A stretch of 64,000 nt of DNA from Arthrobacter sp. M4 (GTDB lineage Bacteria > Actinomycetota > Actinomycetes > Actinomycetales > Micrococcaceae), in the NCBI RefSeq assembly GCF_020251205.1, contig NZ_JAIWYX010000002.1:186001-250000 (forward strand), in the 5' to 3' direction. Positions within the stretch are counted from its first letter, which is position 1. Each line of letters opens with the position of its first letter. A program made the translations under genes and the position numbers. A model generated the notes under the pieces. That model was not told the DNA's origin and ran no database searches. It was given only the letters and a program-made list of their open reading frames with translations. This document shows positions 40,569 to 48,505 of the stretch, piece after piece.

Positions 40569-41693
40569 ATGGAGTGGATTATCTGGGTCATCGTTATTGT
40601 GCTGATTATCGCCATCGTCTGGTGGCTTATGAGCCGGGGCAGCACGCAAAGAACCACTTCCCAACCCACACGCGCGGCCGAGCCGCCGGCTGACTCAGTT
40701 GCCAAGGTTCCGGATGAGGCCCCATTGGCCGGCGGCGGGACGGCACCTTCGGCGGAAGCCGCCGGGACCGTAGGCATCCCCGGCGCTGCCGGGCTGACTG
40801 CCGGGGGCGTGGAATCCGCCGAGCCGGAACCGTCGACCACCACCGCAGACGAGCCCGACGACGACTGGGGTACACCGCCGTCGGGCCACCCGGAAGCGGC
40901 TCAAGCCACTGCTGAAGGGGCAGGAGCGGGCCGACAATCGGACGCAGGCGACGCCGGAGCCACCGAAACGGTCAAAGCGAAAGCTGCTGCCCCGCCGTCG
41001 GGCGCAGGGCCAACCGTTCCGACGTCAACCGCGACCCAGGCGCCGGTGGGCGGCGGTGACGTCGACGAATGGGAAACCTCCTCGACGCCCAGCGAACCCA
41101 GCGACGCTGACACGGACGCCGCTGAGGGAACAGAGGGGGGCGTCACGGCCGACGACGTTGTTGAGGCCGACGCCGGACCAGCGGCAGCGGCCGCCGGAAC
41201 GTCGGCGGCTGCGGCGGACAGCGACGAATGGGAAGCGTCCTGGAGCGAAGGGTCGCAGACGCCCGCCCATCACGGTGCCGGGACGTCGACGCATGACGGC
41301 GTCGGCCGTACAGTGACAGCCGCCGCTCAAAGCACAGCTGCCCCCGTCCATCATCACGAATACACGGATGCCCACTCGCCGACGCTGCCCGGCGCGGAAA
41401 CAGCCGCCGCTGAAGAGACGGTCCAAGCGGGCCAGGAAGAGGCGACGCAGGTGGGGCAGGAAGCCCCGCAGTCGGAGGCCGCCGAGTCTCAACCGTACGG
41501 GGAGGGCTCGGCAGCGCCCCGCCCGGACGGATCCGCGCCGGATGGCTACAGCGTCAAGGGAAACACTGCTGCGATGACCTACCTGGATGAGGACAACGCA
41601 GGCTACGCCGATTACACGGCGGATGTGTGGTTCCTGTCCGCGGCGCATGCAGAGGCAGCCGGTTTCCGCGAGCCCCGGCGGAGCCGTCACTAA
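40569..41693 (+). CDS. Membrane-anchored acidic protein with C-terminal sunset-like domain (ArfC-like)
   Basis: A 374-residue protein with one N-terminal TM segment (WIIWVIVIVLIIAIVWWLM), then about 300 low-complexity residues rich in Ala, Glu, Gly, Pro and Thr with a repeated DEWE(T/A)S element, and a conserved C-terminal block of about 45 residues: YSVKGNTAAMTYL, YADYTADVWFLSAAHAEAAGFREPRRS. That block resembles the sunset domain seen in ArfC-like channel accessory proteins of actinobacteria (KGN, then Y-x-x-T, WF, A-x-x-AGFR). The N-terminal anchor puts the C-terminus on one face of the membrane. Function is unknown; the domain call is by pattern only. Confidence 0.75.
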   Translation: MEWIIWVIVIVLIIAIVWWLMSRGSTQRTTSQPTRAAEPPADSVAKVPDEAPLAGGGTAPSAEAAGTVGIPGAAGLTAGGVESAEPEPSTTTADEPDDDWGTPPSGHPEAAQATAEGAGAGRQSDAGDAGATETVKAKAAAPPSGAGPTVPTSTATQAPVGGGDVDEWETSSTPSEPSDADTDAAEGTEGGVTADDVVEADAGPAAAAAGTSAAAADSDEWEASWSEGSQTPAHHGAGTSTHDGVGRTVTAAAQSTAAPVHHHEYTDAHSPTLPGAETAAAEETVQAGQEEATQVGQEAPQSEAAESQPYGEGSAAPRPDGSAPDGYSVKGNTAAMTYLDEDNAGYADYTADVWFLSAAHAEAAGFREPRRSRH

Positions 41694-41796
41694 AGGCACT
41701 AAGAGTACCGACCGGGCACGACGATTGACGCGGCAGTCGCCGTCGATCCGTTGGCCCGAAGTTGAGGCAGGAGCATTGAAGCCCCTATCGCACATC

Positions 41797-42978
41797 ATGC
41801 GCCGCGGTCCGAGCCTGCCCCGCGTTCTGCGCATGCCCCGCGTTCTGCGCATGCCCTGCGGCCTGCGCATGTTCACGGTAGCCATACTGACGGCGCTGCT
41901 CGCTGCGTGTACTGGTACGGCGCCGACACCTGGCCCTTCCGGGCCCACAGGTACTGTCCCTTCTGTGCCCACAGGTGTAGGAGCGAGCACTCCCCCGCCA
42001 GGCGTTGCGGCCGGAGACCCTGAGCTGATTGGAACAACCGCCGTCGGACTTCAAATTCCTTGGGCCGTGGTCTTCCTGCCGGACGGGACAGCCATCATTT
42101 CCGAGCGCGACACCGCCAAGATCAGGGCCGTGAGGGATGGGCGGCTGAGCGACATAGGGACGTTTCCGGGAGTTGTGCCGGGCGGGGAAGGCGGGCTCCT
42201 GGGTCTTGCCCTATCACCGAATTTTCCGACGGACAGGCTGCTCTACACGTACTTCACAGCATCCGGAGACAACAGGATCGCGAGGACCAAACTCCTGGCA
42301 TCGCCGTCCGGGCAGTTGGGCCTCACCGGCACGGAGGTTATCTTCACCGGTATTCCCAAGGCGTCAACACATAACGGCGGCAGGATACGTTTTGGCCCCG
42401 ACGGCTTTCTCTACGTGGGCACCGGAGACTCCCAGCGCCGGAACCAACCCCAGGACCGCAATGCGCTCGGCGGCAAGATCCTAAGGATCACGTCCGACGG
42501 CAAACCCGCCCCCGGCAATCCCTTTGGCGACAACCCGGTGTACAGCTACGGACACCGGAACGTCCAGGGCCTGGCCTGGGATGCAGGGGGCCGCTTGTGG
42601 GCCAGCGAATTCGGGCCCGATGTCAACGACGAGCTAAACCTCATTACGCCGGGCGGCAACTATGGCTGGCCGGAGGTCACGGGCGCGCCGGGCCGCCAAG
42701 GATTCATCGACGCGAAGCTCGTGTGGCCATCAACAGCTGAGTCCTCACCGAGCGGGCTGGAGATCGTCAACGGAATTGCCTATTTGGGAGCGCTTCGGGG
42801 GGAGAGGTTGTGGACCGTCAAACTTGAAGGCGAAAACGCGTCCCAGGCTGTGGCTCATTTCACACAAATGTATGGTCGGCTGAGGGACGTTTCCAAGGCG
42901 CCTGACGGCAGGTTGTGGGTCCTCACAAACAACAAAAACCCTGATTTTGCGCTGATTTTGAGGCCACTGGCGCGATGA
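41797..42978 (+). CDS. PQQ-dependent sugar dehydrogenase family lipoprotein (glucose/sorbosone dehydrogenase fold)
   Basis: A 393-residue lipoprotein with six-bladed propeller features of soluble PQQ sugar dehydrogenase: IPWAVVFLPDGTAIISERDTAKI, GGEGGLLGLALSPNFPTDRLLYTYFTA, HNGGRIRFGPDGFLYVGTGDS, YSYGHRNVQGLAWD, LWASEFGPDVNDELNLITPGGNYGWPEV. These are the substrate- and cofactor-binding blocks (HNGG, GHRN, EFGPD). The lipobox is LLAAC. The start is uncertain: ATG codons at 41797, 41833, 41851 and 41869 are all in frame, three of them inside an 18-bp triple repeat. Substrate unknown. Confidence 0.85.
   Translation: MRRGPSLPRVLRMPRVLRMPCGLRMFTVAILTALLAACTGTAPTPGPSGPTGTVPSVPTGVGASTPPPGVAAGDPELIGTTAVGLQIPWAVVFLPDGTAIISERDTAKIRAVRDGRLSDIGTFPGVVPGGEGGLLGLALSPNFPTDRLLYTYFTASGDNRIARTKLLASPSGQLGLTGTEVIFTGIPKASTHNGGRIRFGPDGFLYVGTGDSQRRNQPQDRNALGGKILRITSDGKPAPGNPFGDNPVYSYGHRNVQGLAWDAGGRLWASEFGPDVNDELNLITPGGNYGWPEVTGAPGRQGFIDAKLVWPSTAESSPSGLEIVNGIAYLGALRGERLWTVKLEGENASQAVAHFTQMYGRLRDVSKAPDGRLWVLTNNKNPDFALILRPLAR
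41818..41871 (+). repeat. Three 18-bp tandem repeats in the signal peptide of the sugar dehydrogenase gene
   Basis: CCCCGCGTTCTGCGCATG twice exactly and a third time with changes (CCCTGCGGCCTGCGCATG). Each unit encodes P-R-V-L-R-M or P-C-G-L-R-M and ends with an ATG, so the repeat multiplies the basic N-region of the signal peptide and the possible start codons. Confidence 0.9.
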
Positions 42979-43000
42979 CACCAGGGTGCTTAGCCTCGAT

Positions 43001-43029
43001 TTCACACACGACCCGATCTCGTGTAGAGT
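43001..43029 (+). promoter_or_regulatory. Promoter of tRNA-Lys
   Basis: TTCACA (43001-43006), 17-base spacer, TAGAGT (43024-43029). It lies about 65 bases before the tRNA, and the -10 matches that of the tRNA-Gln/Glu promoter. An inverted repeat CGAGGA...TCCTCG sits between promoter and tRNA. Confidence 0.6.
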
Positions 43030-43092
43030 TACATGTCGTTGCGGAGGTCAACGAGGAAAAGAAAGCTCCTCGATTGAACAAGACAACGGATT

Positions 43093-43168
43093 GCACCTCT
43101 AGCTCAACTGGCAGAGCAATTGACTCTTAATCAATGGGTTCCGGGTTCGAGTCCCGGGGGGTGCACCA
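43093..43168 (+). tRNA. tRNA-Lys (CTT anticodon)
   Basis: A 73-base cloverleaf followed by an encoded CCA (43166-43168). Acceptor GCACCTC pairs with GGGGTGC with a G-T type pair, the anticodon stem ATTGA/TCAAT encloses CTCTTAA, so the anticodon is CTT. The T arm is CCGGGTTCGAGTCCCGG. A strong terminator follows directly. Confidence 0.97.
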
Positions 43169-43173
43169 AGGGA

Positions 43174-43220
43174 AATCAGCCCCTGACACGCGGAAACGCG
43201 GTCAGGGGCTGATTGCTTTT
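43174..43220 (+). terminator. Intrinsic terminator after tRNA-Lys
   Basis: Perfect 14-bp stem AATCAGCCCCTGAC / GTCAGGGGCTGATT with a 13-base loop that holds its own CGCG/CGCG pairing, followed by GCTTTTA. Confidence 0.92.
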
Positions 43221-43304
43221 ATTGGCAGTACCGCAACCGGAGCAACTCTTCTTCTAAGTGCTTTGCCTCCACGGCTGCGAACCTTGCCTCGGGCCGGGGA
43301 TTTT

Positions 43305-43493
43305 CTAAGCGGCCTGGAGCGGTGCCCCGTCAGCGGTCCAAGCGGAAATGTAGTGGCCGCGCGGGCAATATGGTCGTCCTATTTGGACCATTCCGCCCGA
43401 CGCCTCCCCTGTGCTGTCCTGCGCCACGTCCCAGCGCTCCACAAGCAGTGTGTCACAGCGTGGACACCTAAATTCAGATGGTCGGCGTACCAT
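43305..43493 (-). CDS. Small zinc-ribbon-like protein
   Basis: A 62-residue protein starting MVRRPSEFRCPRC, with CPRC near residue 10 and a second ligand pair in PYCPRGHY, about 25 residues apart. Cys4 or Cys3His zinc ribbons have this spacing. The ATG at 43493 follows GGGAGGGGGAGT, one of the strongest ribosome sites in the window, which decides this start over ATG codons further upstream. It lies between the tRNA-Lys terminator and the MarR gene. No function can be assigned. Confidence 0.65.
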   Translation of the reverse strand: MVRRPSEFRCPRCDTLLVERWDVAQDSTGEASGGMVQIGRPYCPRGHYISAWTADGAPLQAA

Positions 43494-43667
43494 GACTCCC
43501 CCTCCCATAGGCATCTGATCAGGCGATAGTAGATCAAAGCTGGTCAGGCCAACAGGAGGGCTGGTACTCGTTTTTTTGGGGAACAACGAGTGCAGGCCAC
43601 TCGTACCCAAGCAGGCGTTATCGGCCGGAGTCCCGCGTTCGCGTGGCGCGACGCTAGGTATTGGCGC

Positions 43668-44135
43668 TTAGTGACCCTGGTCCGCCGCGGCCACAATGGC
43701 GTCGGCAACGGCCGTTGAATCGCGGGCGGCAAGTTCCCGGACCACAATCTTCAACTCGCGTCGAAGTTTGTCAGCATCGATGGCCACGGTGGAAAGTACC
43801 TGGTGCTCAAGTTCATGTGCTTCCACCAGCGCCGCACTTCCTGCTTCGGTGATGGACACCACGTGGCTGCGTCGGTCGGAAAGACTGCGTTCACGTTTGA
43901 TGTGGCCGTGGGCCTCCAGCCGAGTAAGCGTCTTGCCCATTGTTTGTGCCTGCACGCGCACGATCTGCGCCAACGTGGCCTGCGTTATCGGCCCTTTTAC
44001 GGTGAGGACGTCGAGCGCGATCACGCCGGCATGGGTTAGTCCCACGTCGCTGAGCTTCTCATTCCACGCATGCTCGACGAGACGGGCAGCCGTTGAGAGC
44101 AGGCGGCCCATCGGCCAACGTTCCATGTCTGGCAT
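43668..44135 (-). CDS. MarR family transcriptional regulator
   Basis: A 155-residue winged-helix protein of the MarR family: dimerisation helices at both ends (RLLSTAARLVEHAWNEKL; LRRELKIVVRELAARD), the DNA-recognition helix region ITQATLAQIVRVQAQTMGKTLTRLEAHGHIKRERSLSDRRSHVVSITEAG split by the wing DRR. ATG 44135 has TATACT (44148-44143) seven bases upstream and no ribosome site, so it is likely leaderless. It is divergent from bcp (174 bases apart) and might control it, but no obvious palindrome was found between them. Confidence 0.85.
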   Translation of the reverse strand: MPDMERWPMGRLLSTAARLVEHAWNEKLSDVGLTHAGVIALDVLTVKGPITQATLAQIVRVQAQTMGKTLTRLEAHGHIKRERSLSDRRSHVVSITEAGSAALVEAHELEHQVLSTVAIDADKLRRELKIVVRELAARDSTAVADAIVAAADQGH

Positions 44136-44308
44136 AGCCGCAAGTATACAAAGTGGCGGTGAGGCTTGAGTCCGAAATGGCATATTTATGTGCTTTGGCC
44201 TGTCCGTTTGCCTCATTATCAAACAAAATTCGTCCCGCCCCTGCCACCATCACTAAGCTGGATAGCCGTGCACCGGAGCGCCGTGCACAGGAGCAAGGAG
44301 CAATAGCA

Positions 44309-44782
44309 ATGGCTGAACGACTGGCACCAGGCGATCCCGCCCCTGATTTCACCCTCAAGGACTCCTCGGGCAAGGAGATTCGCCTGGCAGATTTCCGGGG
44401 CAAGAAGACGATTCTGTACTTTTATCCGGCAGCGTCTACCCCGGCCTGCGCAAAGCAGGCGTGCGACTTCCGCGATTCCCTTGAACCGCTGCGCGCCCGG
44501 GGATACGAAGTCCTGGGCATCTCGCCCGATCCTGTGGCCGCCTTGGCGAAGTTCGTCGAGGAAGAATCCCTGACTTTCCCGCTCCTTTCAGATGAGGGAC
44601 ACGAAGTGGCCGACGCCTACGCAGCGTGGGGAGAAAAGAAGAACTACGGACGGACCTACCAGGGACTCATCCGGTCGACGTTCGTAGTGGACCCGGAAGG
44701 AACGTTGTCACTGGCCCAATACAACGTCAGGGCTACGGGCCATGTTGCCAAGCTTCGACGGGACCTGAAGCTGGACTCCTAG
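44309..44782 (+). CDS. bcp: Thioredoxin-dependent thiol peroxidase (Bcp/PrxQ family)
   Basis: Reduces peroxides using thioredoxin. The 157-residue peroxiredoxin has APDFTLKDSSGKEIRLADFRGKK at the N-terminus and the active site YPAASTPACAKQACDFRD: peroxidatic Cys and a resolving Cys five residues later, the PrxQ/Bcp arrangement (most Bcp proteins read TPGC). The conserved Arg lies in RSTFVVDPEG. ATG 44309 follows GCAAGGAGCAATAGCA; the open frame runs 52 codons further upstream into the divergent promoter. Confidence 0.95.
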   Translation: MAERLAPGDPAPDFTLKDSSGKEIRLADFRGKKTILYFYPAASTPACAKQACDFRDSLEPLRARGYEVLGISPDPVAALAKFVEEESLTFPLLSDEGHEVADAYAAWGEKKNYGRTYQGLIRSTFVVDPEGTLSLAQYNVRATGHVAKLRRDLKLDS

Positions 44783-44901
44783 GGCTGTCGGCAGCGGTTT
44801 CGCAGGCCACGAACCGGTTTTTAGGGCATCAGTTCGGCTCGCCGTTGCTTGCCCCATGCCGCCCCGGCCAAAACATGGCTATAGAATGGACCCCGACGCT
44901 A

Positions 44902-44983
44902 GCGCGAGTGGTGAAATTGGCAGACACGCAGGATTTAGGTTCCTGTGCCTTCGGGCGTGGGGGTTCAAGTCCCCCCTTGCGCA
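44902..44983 (+). tRNA. tRNA-Leu (TAG anticodon)
   Basis: An 82-base class II tRNA. Acceptor GCGCGAG pairs with CTTGCGC (one G-T), discriminator A; the anticodon stem CAGGA/TCCTG encloses TTTAGGT, so the anticodon is TAG. A variable arm GCCTTCGGGC hairpin is present, and the T arm is GGGGGTTCAAGTCCCCC. CCA is not encoded. Confidence 0.96.
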
Positions 44984-45022
44984 CTAATCGACAGCTGGGC
45001 TCCGGTGGAGCAGCGGCAACAG

Positions 45023-45064
45023 TACCGGCGGTACCCTGCAGTTTGGAGCGGGGTACCGCCGGTA
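45023..45064 (+). terminator. Hairpin downstream of tRNA-Leu
   Basis: Perfect 14-bp stem TACCGGCGGTACCC / GGGTACCGCCGGTA with a 14-base loop, 40 bases past the tRNA. There is no T tract. Confidence 0.65.
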
Positions 45065-45180
45065 GTTGCATTCAGCTTGCCCAAGTTAGCGTCAATTAGA
45101 CTGTTCGCGGTCCAGCAGGAGGCCGCCACCTTAGATAAGTGGCTTTGACAAGTCCATTTCGCGTGAACAGGGGATGATAC

Positions 45181-46848
45181 GTGGTACGACGCATCGCGGG
45201 GCGGTTCATCCGGAGCATTGGCGCCGGACTTGCAGTTATAGCCCTAGCTTCGTGCACCGCCACCCCCGGCCCTGCCCCAACCACATCCACCTCAGCCACA
45301 CCGTCGTCGGAGCCGATTGCGACTTTCAATTTCGGCACACCATCCCAGCCCCTGGGCCTGGACCCTGCGCTGACCGCCGACGCCGAATCGTACCGGGTTA
45401 CGCGTCAAGTCCTGGAGGGTTTGGTGGGTGTGGACGGCTCTACCGGCCAGCCTGCACCGCTCCTCGCGACGGAATGGAAAGAGCTCGACGACGGCCTGAA
45501 GTATGACTTCACCCTGCGAAAAGGTGTGACCTTCCACGACGGCACACCTTTTAACGCAGCCGCCGTCTGCACCAATTTCGACCGCTGGTTCACCTTCCCG
45601 GAGGAACTCCGCAAGCAGGCGCCGGGAATGTCGTTCAAGGGTGTTTTCAAGGCATTCTCCGACACGCCGGTCCTGTCGATCTTCAAGAGCTGTGCTTCCT
45701 TGTCGGATGGCAACGTCCGGATCAGCCTCACGCGGCCGTTTACCGGCTTCCTCCAGGCACTCACGCTTCCGGCATTCGCGATCTCTTCGCCGCAGGCCCT
45801 CGCTTCACAGTCGGCAAATGTCCTGAACCAGTCCAAGGACGGAATGCCGGTTTCCGCGTATGCGCTTCATCCCATTGGCACAGGTCCGTTCGTATTCTCG
45901 TCGTGGACCAAAGACAAACTCACCTTGACCAGCTATAAGGGCTACTGGGGGAACAAAGGACAGATCGGCACGGTTAACTTCATTCCCTACGACCACCCGC
46001 AGACACGGCTCCAGGCACTGCTGGACGGCAAGATCGACGGGTATGACCTAGTCACGGCCGCGAATTTCGATCCCCTTGTCAAGAAGGGCAAACAGATCAT
46101 CCAGCGCGATCCGTTCTCAGTGATGTACCTCGGAATCAATCAGTCAGTTGCACCGCTGCAGAAGCCCCAGATCCGGCAGGCCATCGAACTCGCGGTGGAT
46201 AAGGAAACCCTGATCCGGAAATTCTTCATCGACAACACTGCCCAGGCCACCCAGTTCGTGCCACCGAAATTGAGCGGCTTCAACAACAATGCACCTTCCC
46301 TTGGCTATGACCCGGAGAAGGCGAAAAAGCTCTTGGCTGAGGCCGGATACAAGGGCGAGGAACTCAAGTTCTACTACCCGCTTAATGTCACCCGGCCTTA
46401 TCTTCCAACGCCAGAGAAGATCTATGCGGAACTGAGCCGCCAGCTGACCGCCGTCGGATTCAATATCAAACCCGTACCGGTCGACTGGAGTGACGGCTAT
46501 TTACAGAAGGTGCAGTCGCCGGGCGACCATGCCCTCCACCTTCTGGGCTGGAACGGGGCATACTCGGATGCCGACAACTTCCTGGCGCCGCTCTTCGGTG
46601 AGGTCAACGGCGAATTCGGCTACCAGGACTCCACCGTCTTCGCCAAGGTGGACCGTGCCCGTTCACTCCCGGAAGGCAAGGAACGGACCAGCCTGTACCA
46701 GGCCATCAACGCAGAGATAGCAACGGCCGTCCCGGCCGTGCCCATAGCGTTCCCGATCTCCGCCCTGGCCCTGTCTGACCGGGTGGAAAAGTACCCTGCA
46801 TCGCCGGTCTTATCTGAAGTTTTCACAAACGTACGCCTGAAGTCTTGA
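45181..46848 (+). CDS. ABC transporter solute-binding lipoprotein, family 5 (peptide/nickel type)
   Basis: A 555-residue extracellular lipoprotein. Basic [12 protein letters not shown], hydrophobic core and lipobox LASC (Cys about 26). The mature part is a family 5 solute-binding protein: [89 protein letters not shown] [14 protein letters not shown]. These proteins bind oligopeptides or similar solutes for a Dpp/Opp importer. No permease or ATPase genes are adjacent, so it is an orphan or works with a remote transporter. GTG start at 45181 with AGGGGA upstream. Confidence 0.92.
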   Translation: MVRRIAGRFIRSIGAGLAVIALASCTATPGPAPTTSTSATPSSEPIATFNFGTPSQPLGLDPALTADAESYRVTRQVLEGLVGVDGSTGQPAPLLATEWKELDDGLKYDFTLRKGVTFHDGTPFNAAAVCTNFDRWFTFPEELRKQAPGMSFKGVFKAFSDTPVLSIFKSCASLSDGNVRISLTRPFTGFLQALTLPAFAISSPQALASQSANVLNQSKDGMPVSAYALHPIGTGPFVFSSWTKDKLTLTSYKGYWGNKGQIGTVNFIPYDHPQTRLQALLDGKIDGYDLVTAANFDPLVKKGKQIIQRDPFSVMYLGINQSVAPLQKPQIRQAIELAVDKETLIRKFFIDNTAQATQFVPPKLSGFNNNAPSLGYDPEKAKKLLAEAGYKGEELKFYYPLNVTRPYLPTPEKIYAELSRQLTAVGFNIKPVPVDWSDGYLQKVQSPGDHALHLLGWNGAYSDADNFLAPLFGEVNGEFGYQDSTVFAKVDRARSLPEGKERTSLYQAINAEIATAVPAVPIAFPISALALSDRVEKYPASPVLSEVFTNVRLKS

Positions 46849-46927
46849 CGATTCGGCGCAATTTCAGTTATTAGACCGCCCGGGGATATTCTGTGACAGC
46901 CAGTGCCGCCGCTATCGGAGATTGATC

Positions 46928-48430
46928 GTGACCTTCATTTCCAAGACACACTATGCCGACGTCGTCCTCATTGGCGGCGGCATCATGAGCGCCACGCTAG
47001 GTGCGTTCATCAAGCAGCTTGAACCGGACTGGACCATCTCACTGTTCGAACGCCTGGACGAGGCAGGCCTGGAGAGTTCGGACCCGTGGAATAACGCGGG
47101 GACCGGCCACGCGGCATTGTGCGAGTTGAACTACTCTCCCGCTGCCAAGGATGGCAGCGTAGACCCCACCAAGGCACTGCACATCAACGAGCAGTTCCAA
47201 TTGTCACGGCAGTTCTGGTCCTACTTTGTGGACAACAACCTGATCGGCTCCCCGCGGAAGTTCATCAACACCGTGCCCCACATGAGCTTTGTCATCGGGG
47301 ACGACCACGTAAATTTCCTCAAGACCCGCTTCGAGGCGCTGAAGCAGCACCCGCTGTTCCGGAGCATGGAGTACACGGAAGACCAGGCACAGATCGCCAA
47401 ATGGGCGCCGTTGATCATCAACGGTCGCGACTCCAAGCAGCGCGTGGCTGCTACCCGCGCGGCCGAAGGAACCGACGTCGACTTTGGCACCCTTACCCGT
47501 GAGCTGACCACCTACCTCGCGAACAACGGCGTGGAGGTCAACTATGGGCATGACGTCACTGATATCCGCCGCGCCCCTGGTGGCGGCTGGGACCTCAAGC
47601 TCAAGTACCCGGCATCGGGTGAACACGGCCGGATCCGCGCCAAGTTCGTTTTCGTGGGCGCCGGCGGCGGTGCGCTTCATCTGCTTCAGGCGTCCGGAAT
47701 CCCGGAGAGCAAGGGTTACGGCGGCTTTCCGGTGTCGGGACAGTTTTTCCGCTGCACGGATGAGGCCATCGCTGCCCAGCACAGCGCCAAAGTTTATGGC
47801 CAGGCGTCAGTCGGCGCTCCGCCCATGTCCGTCCCGCACCTGGACACCCGCTACGTTGACGGCAAGAGATCGCTGCTCTTCGGCCCGTACGCCGGATTCT
47901 CTACGAACTTCCTCAAGTCCGGCAGCTATCTTGACCTGCCGCTGTCCATCCGCCCAGGCAATATCGTTCCTATGCTGGCGGTGGCCAAGGACAATATGGA
48001 CCTGACGGCCTACCTCATCAAGGAAGTGGCCAAACGGCACGAGGCCAAGGTTGAGGCCCTGCGTGAGTACTACCCCAAGGCCGCTGGCGGCGACTGGGAA
48101 TTGATCACTGCCGGGCAGCGCGTGCAGATCATCAAGAAGGATCCCCAAAAGGGCGGCGTTCTTCAGTTCGGTACCGAGGTCATTACGGCTCGCGACGGAT
48201 CCATCGGCGCCTTGCTGGGCGCATCACCGGGAGCGTCTACTGCCGTTCCGATCATGATCGAGTTGCTCCAGCGCTCCTTCCCGAAGAACTTCAAGGGCTG
48301 GCAGTCCAAGCTCAAGGAAATGATGCCAGGGTACGGCGTCAAGCTGAACGACAATCCCGAACTGGCTGCAGAGATTGAGTCGTCCACAGCCCGTTCACTG
48401 CAACTCGAGACCGCAACGGTCAACCACTAA
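46928..48430 (+). CDS. mqo: Malate:quinone oxidoreductase Mqo
   Basis: A membrane-associated FAD enzyme that oxidises malate to oxaloacetate and passes electrons to menaquinone. The 500-residue protein has [26 protein letters not shown] (FAD GxGxxS), [20 protein letters not shown], the central [23 protein letters not shown] [20 protein letters not shown] and [23 protein letters not shown], all characteristic of Mqo. I start at GTG 46928, 8 bases after CGGAG; a TTG two codons upstream is the other option. A hairpin follows before the RND gene. Confidence 0.96.
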   Translation: MTFISKTHYADVVLIGGGIMSATLGAFIKQLEPDWTISLFERLDEAGLESSDPWNNAGTGHAALCELNYSPAAKDGSVDPTKALHINEQFQLSRQFWSYFVDNNLIGSPRKFINTVPHMSFVIGDDHVNFLKTRFEALKQHPLFRSMEYTEDQAQIAKWAPLIINGRDSKQRVAATRAAEGTDVDFGTLTRELTTYLANNGVEVNYGHDVTDIRRAPGGGWDLKLKYPASGEHGRIRAKFVFVGAGGGALHLLQASGIPESKGYGGFPVSGQFFRCTDEAIAAQHSAKVYGQASVGAPPMSVPHLDTRYVDGKRSLLFGPYAGFSTNFLKSGSYLDLPLSIRPGNIVPMLAVAKDNMDLTAYLIKEVAKRHEAKVEALREYYPKAAGGDWELITAGQRVQIIKKDPQKGGVLQFGTEVITARDGSIGALLGASPGASTAVPIMIELLQRSFPKNFKGWQSKLKEMMPGYGVKLNDNPELAAEIESSTARSLQLETATVNH

Positions 48431-48440
48431 GAACGTCCAC

Positions 48441-48472
48441 CATCCGGCCCCGGCAATAGCCGGGGCCGGATG
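48441..48472 (+). terminator. Hairpin between mqo and the RND transporter gene
   Basis: Perfect 14-bp stem CATCCGGCCCCGGC / GCCGGGGCCGGATG with an AATA loop, 10 bases past the mqo stop and about 34 before the next start. No T tract. It may end the mqo message or only reduce read-through. Confidence 0.65.
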
Positions 48473-48505
48473 CGTACCAGACCACAGTTTGCAGGAGACG
48501 CACCG

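Noticed and set aside
44136..44308. Operator for the MarR regulator between it and bcp
   Set aside because: No convincing palindrome was seen in the divergent region, so control of bcp stays unproven.
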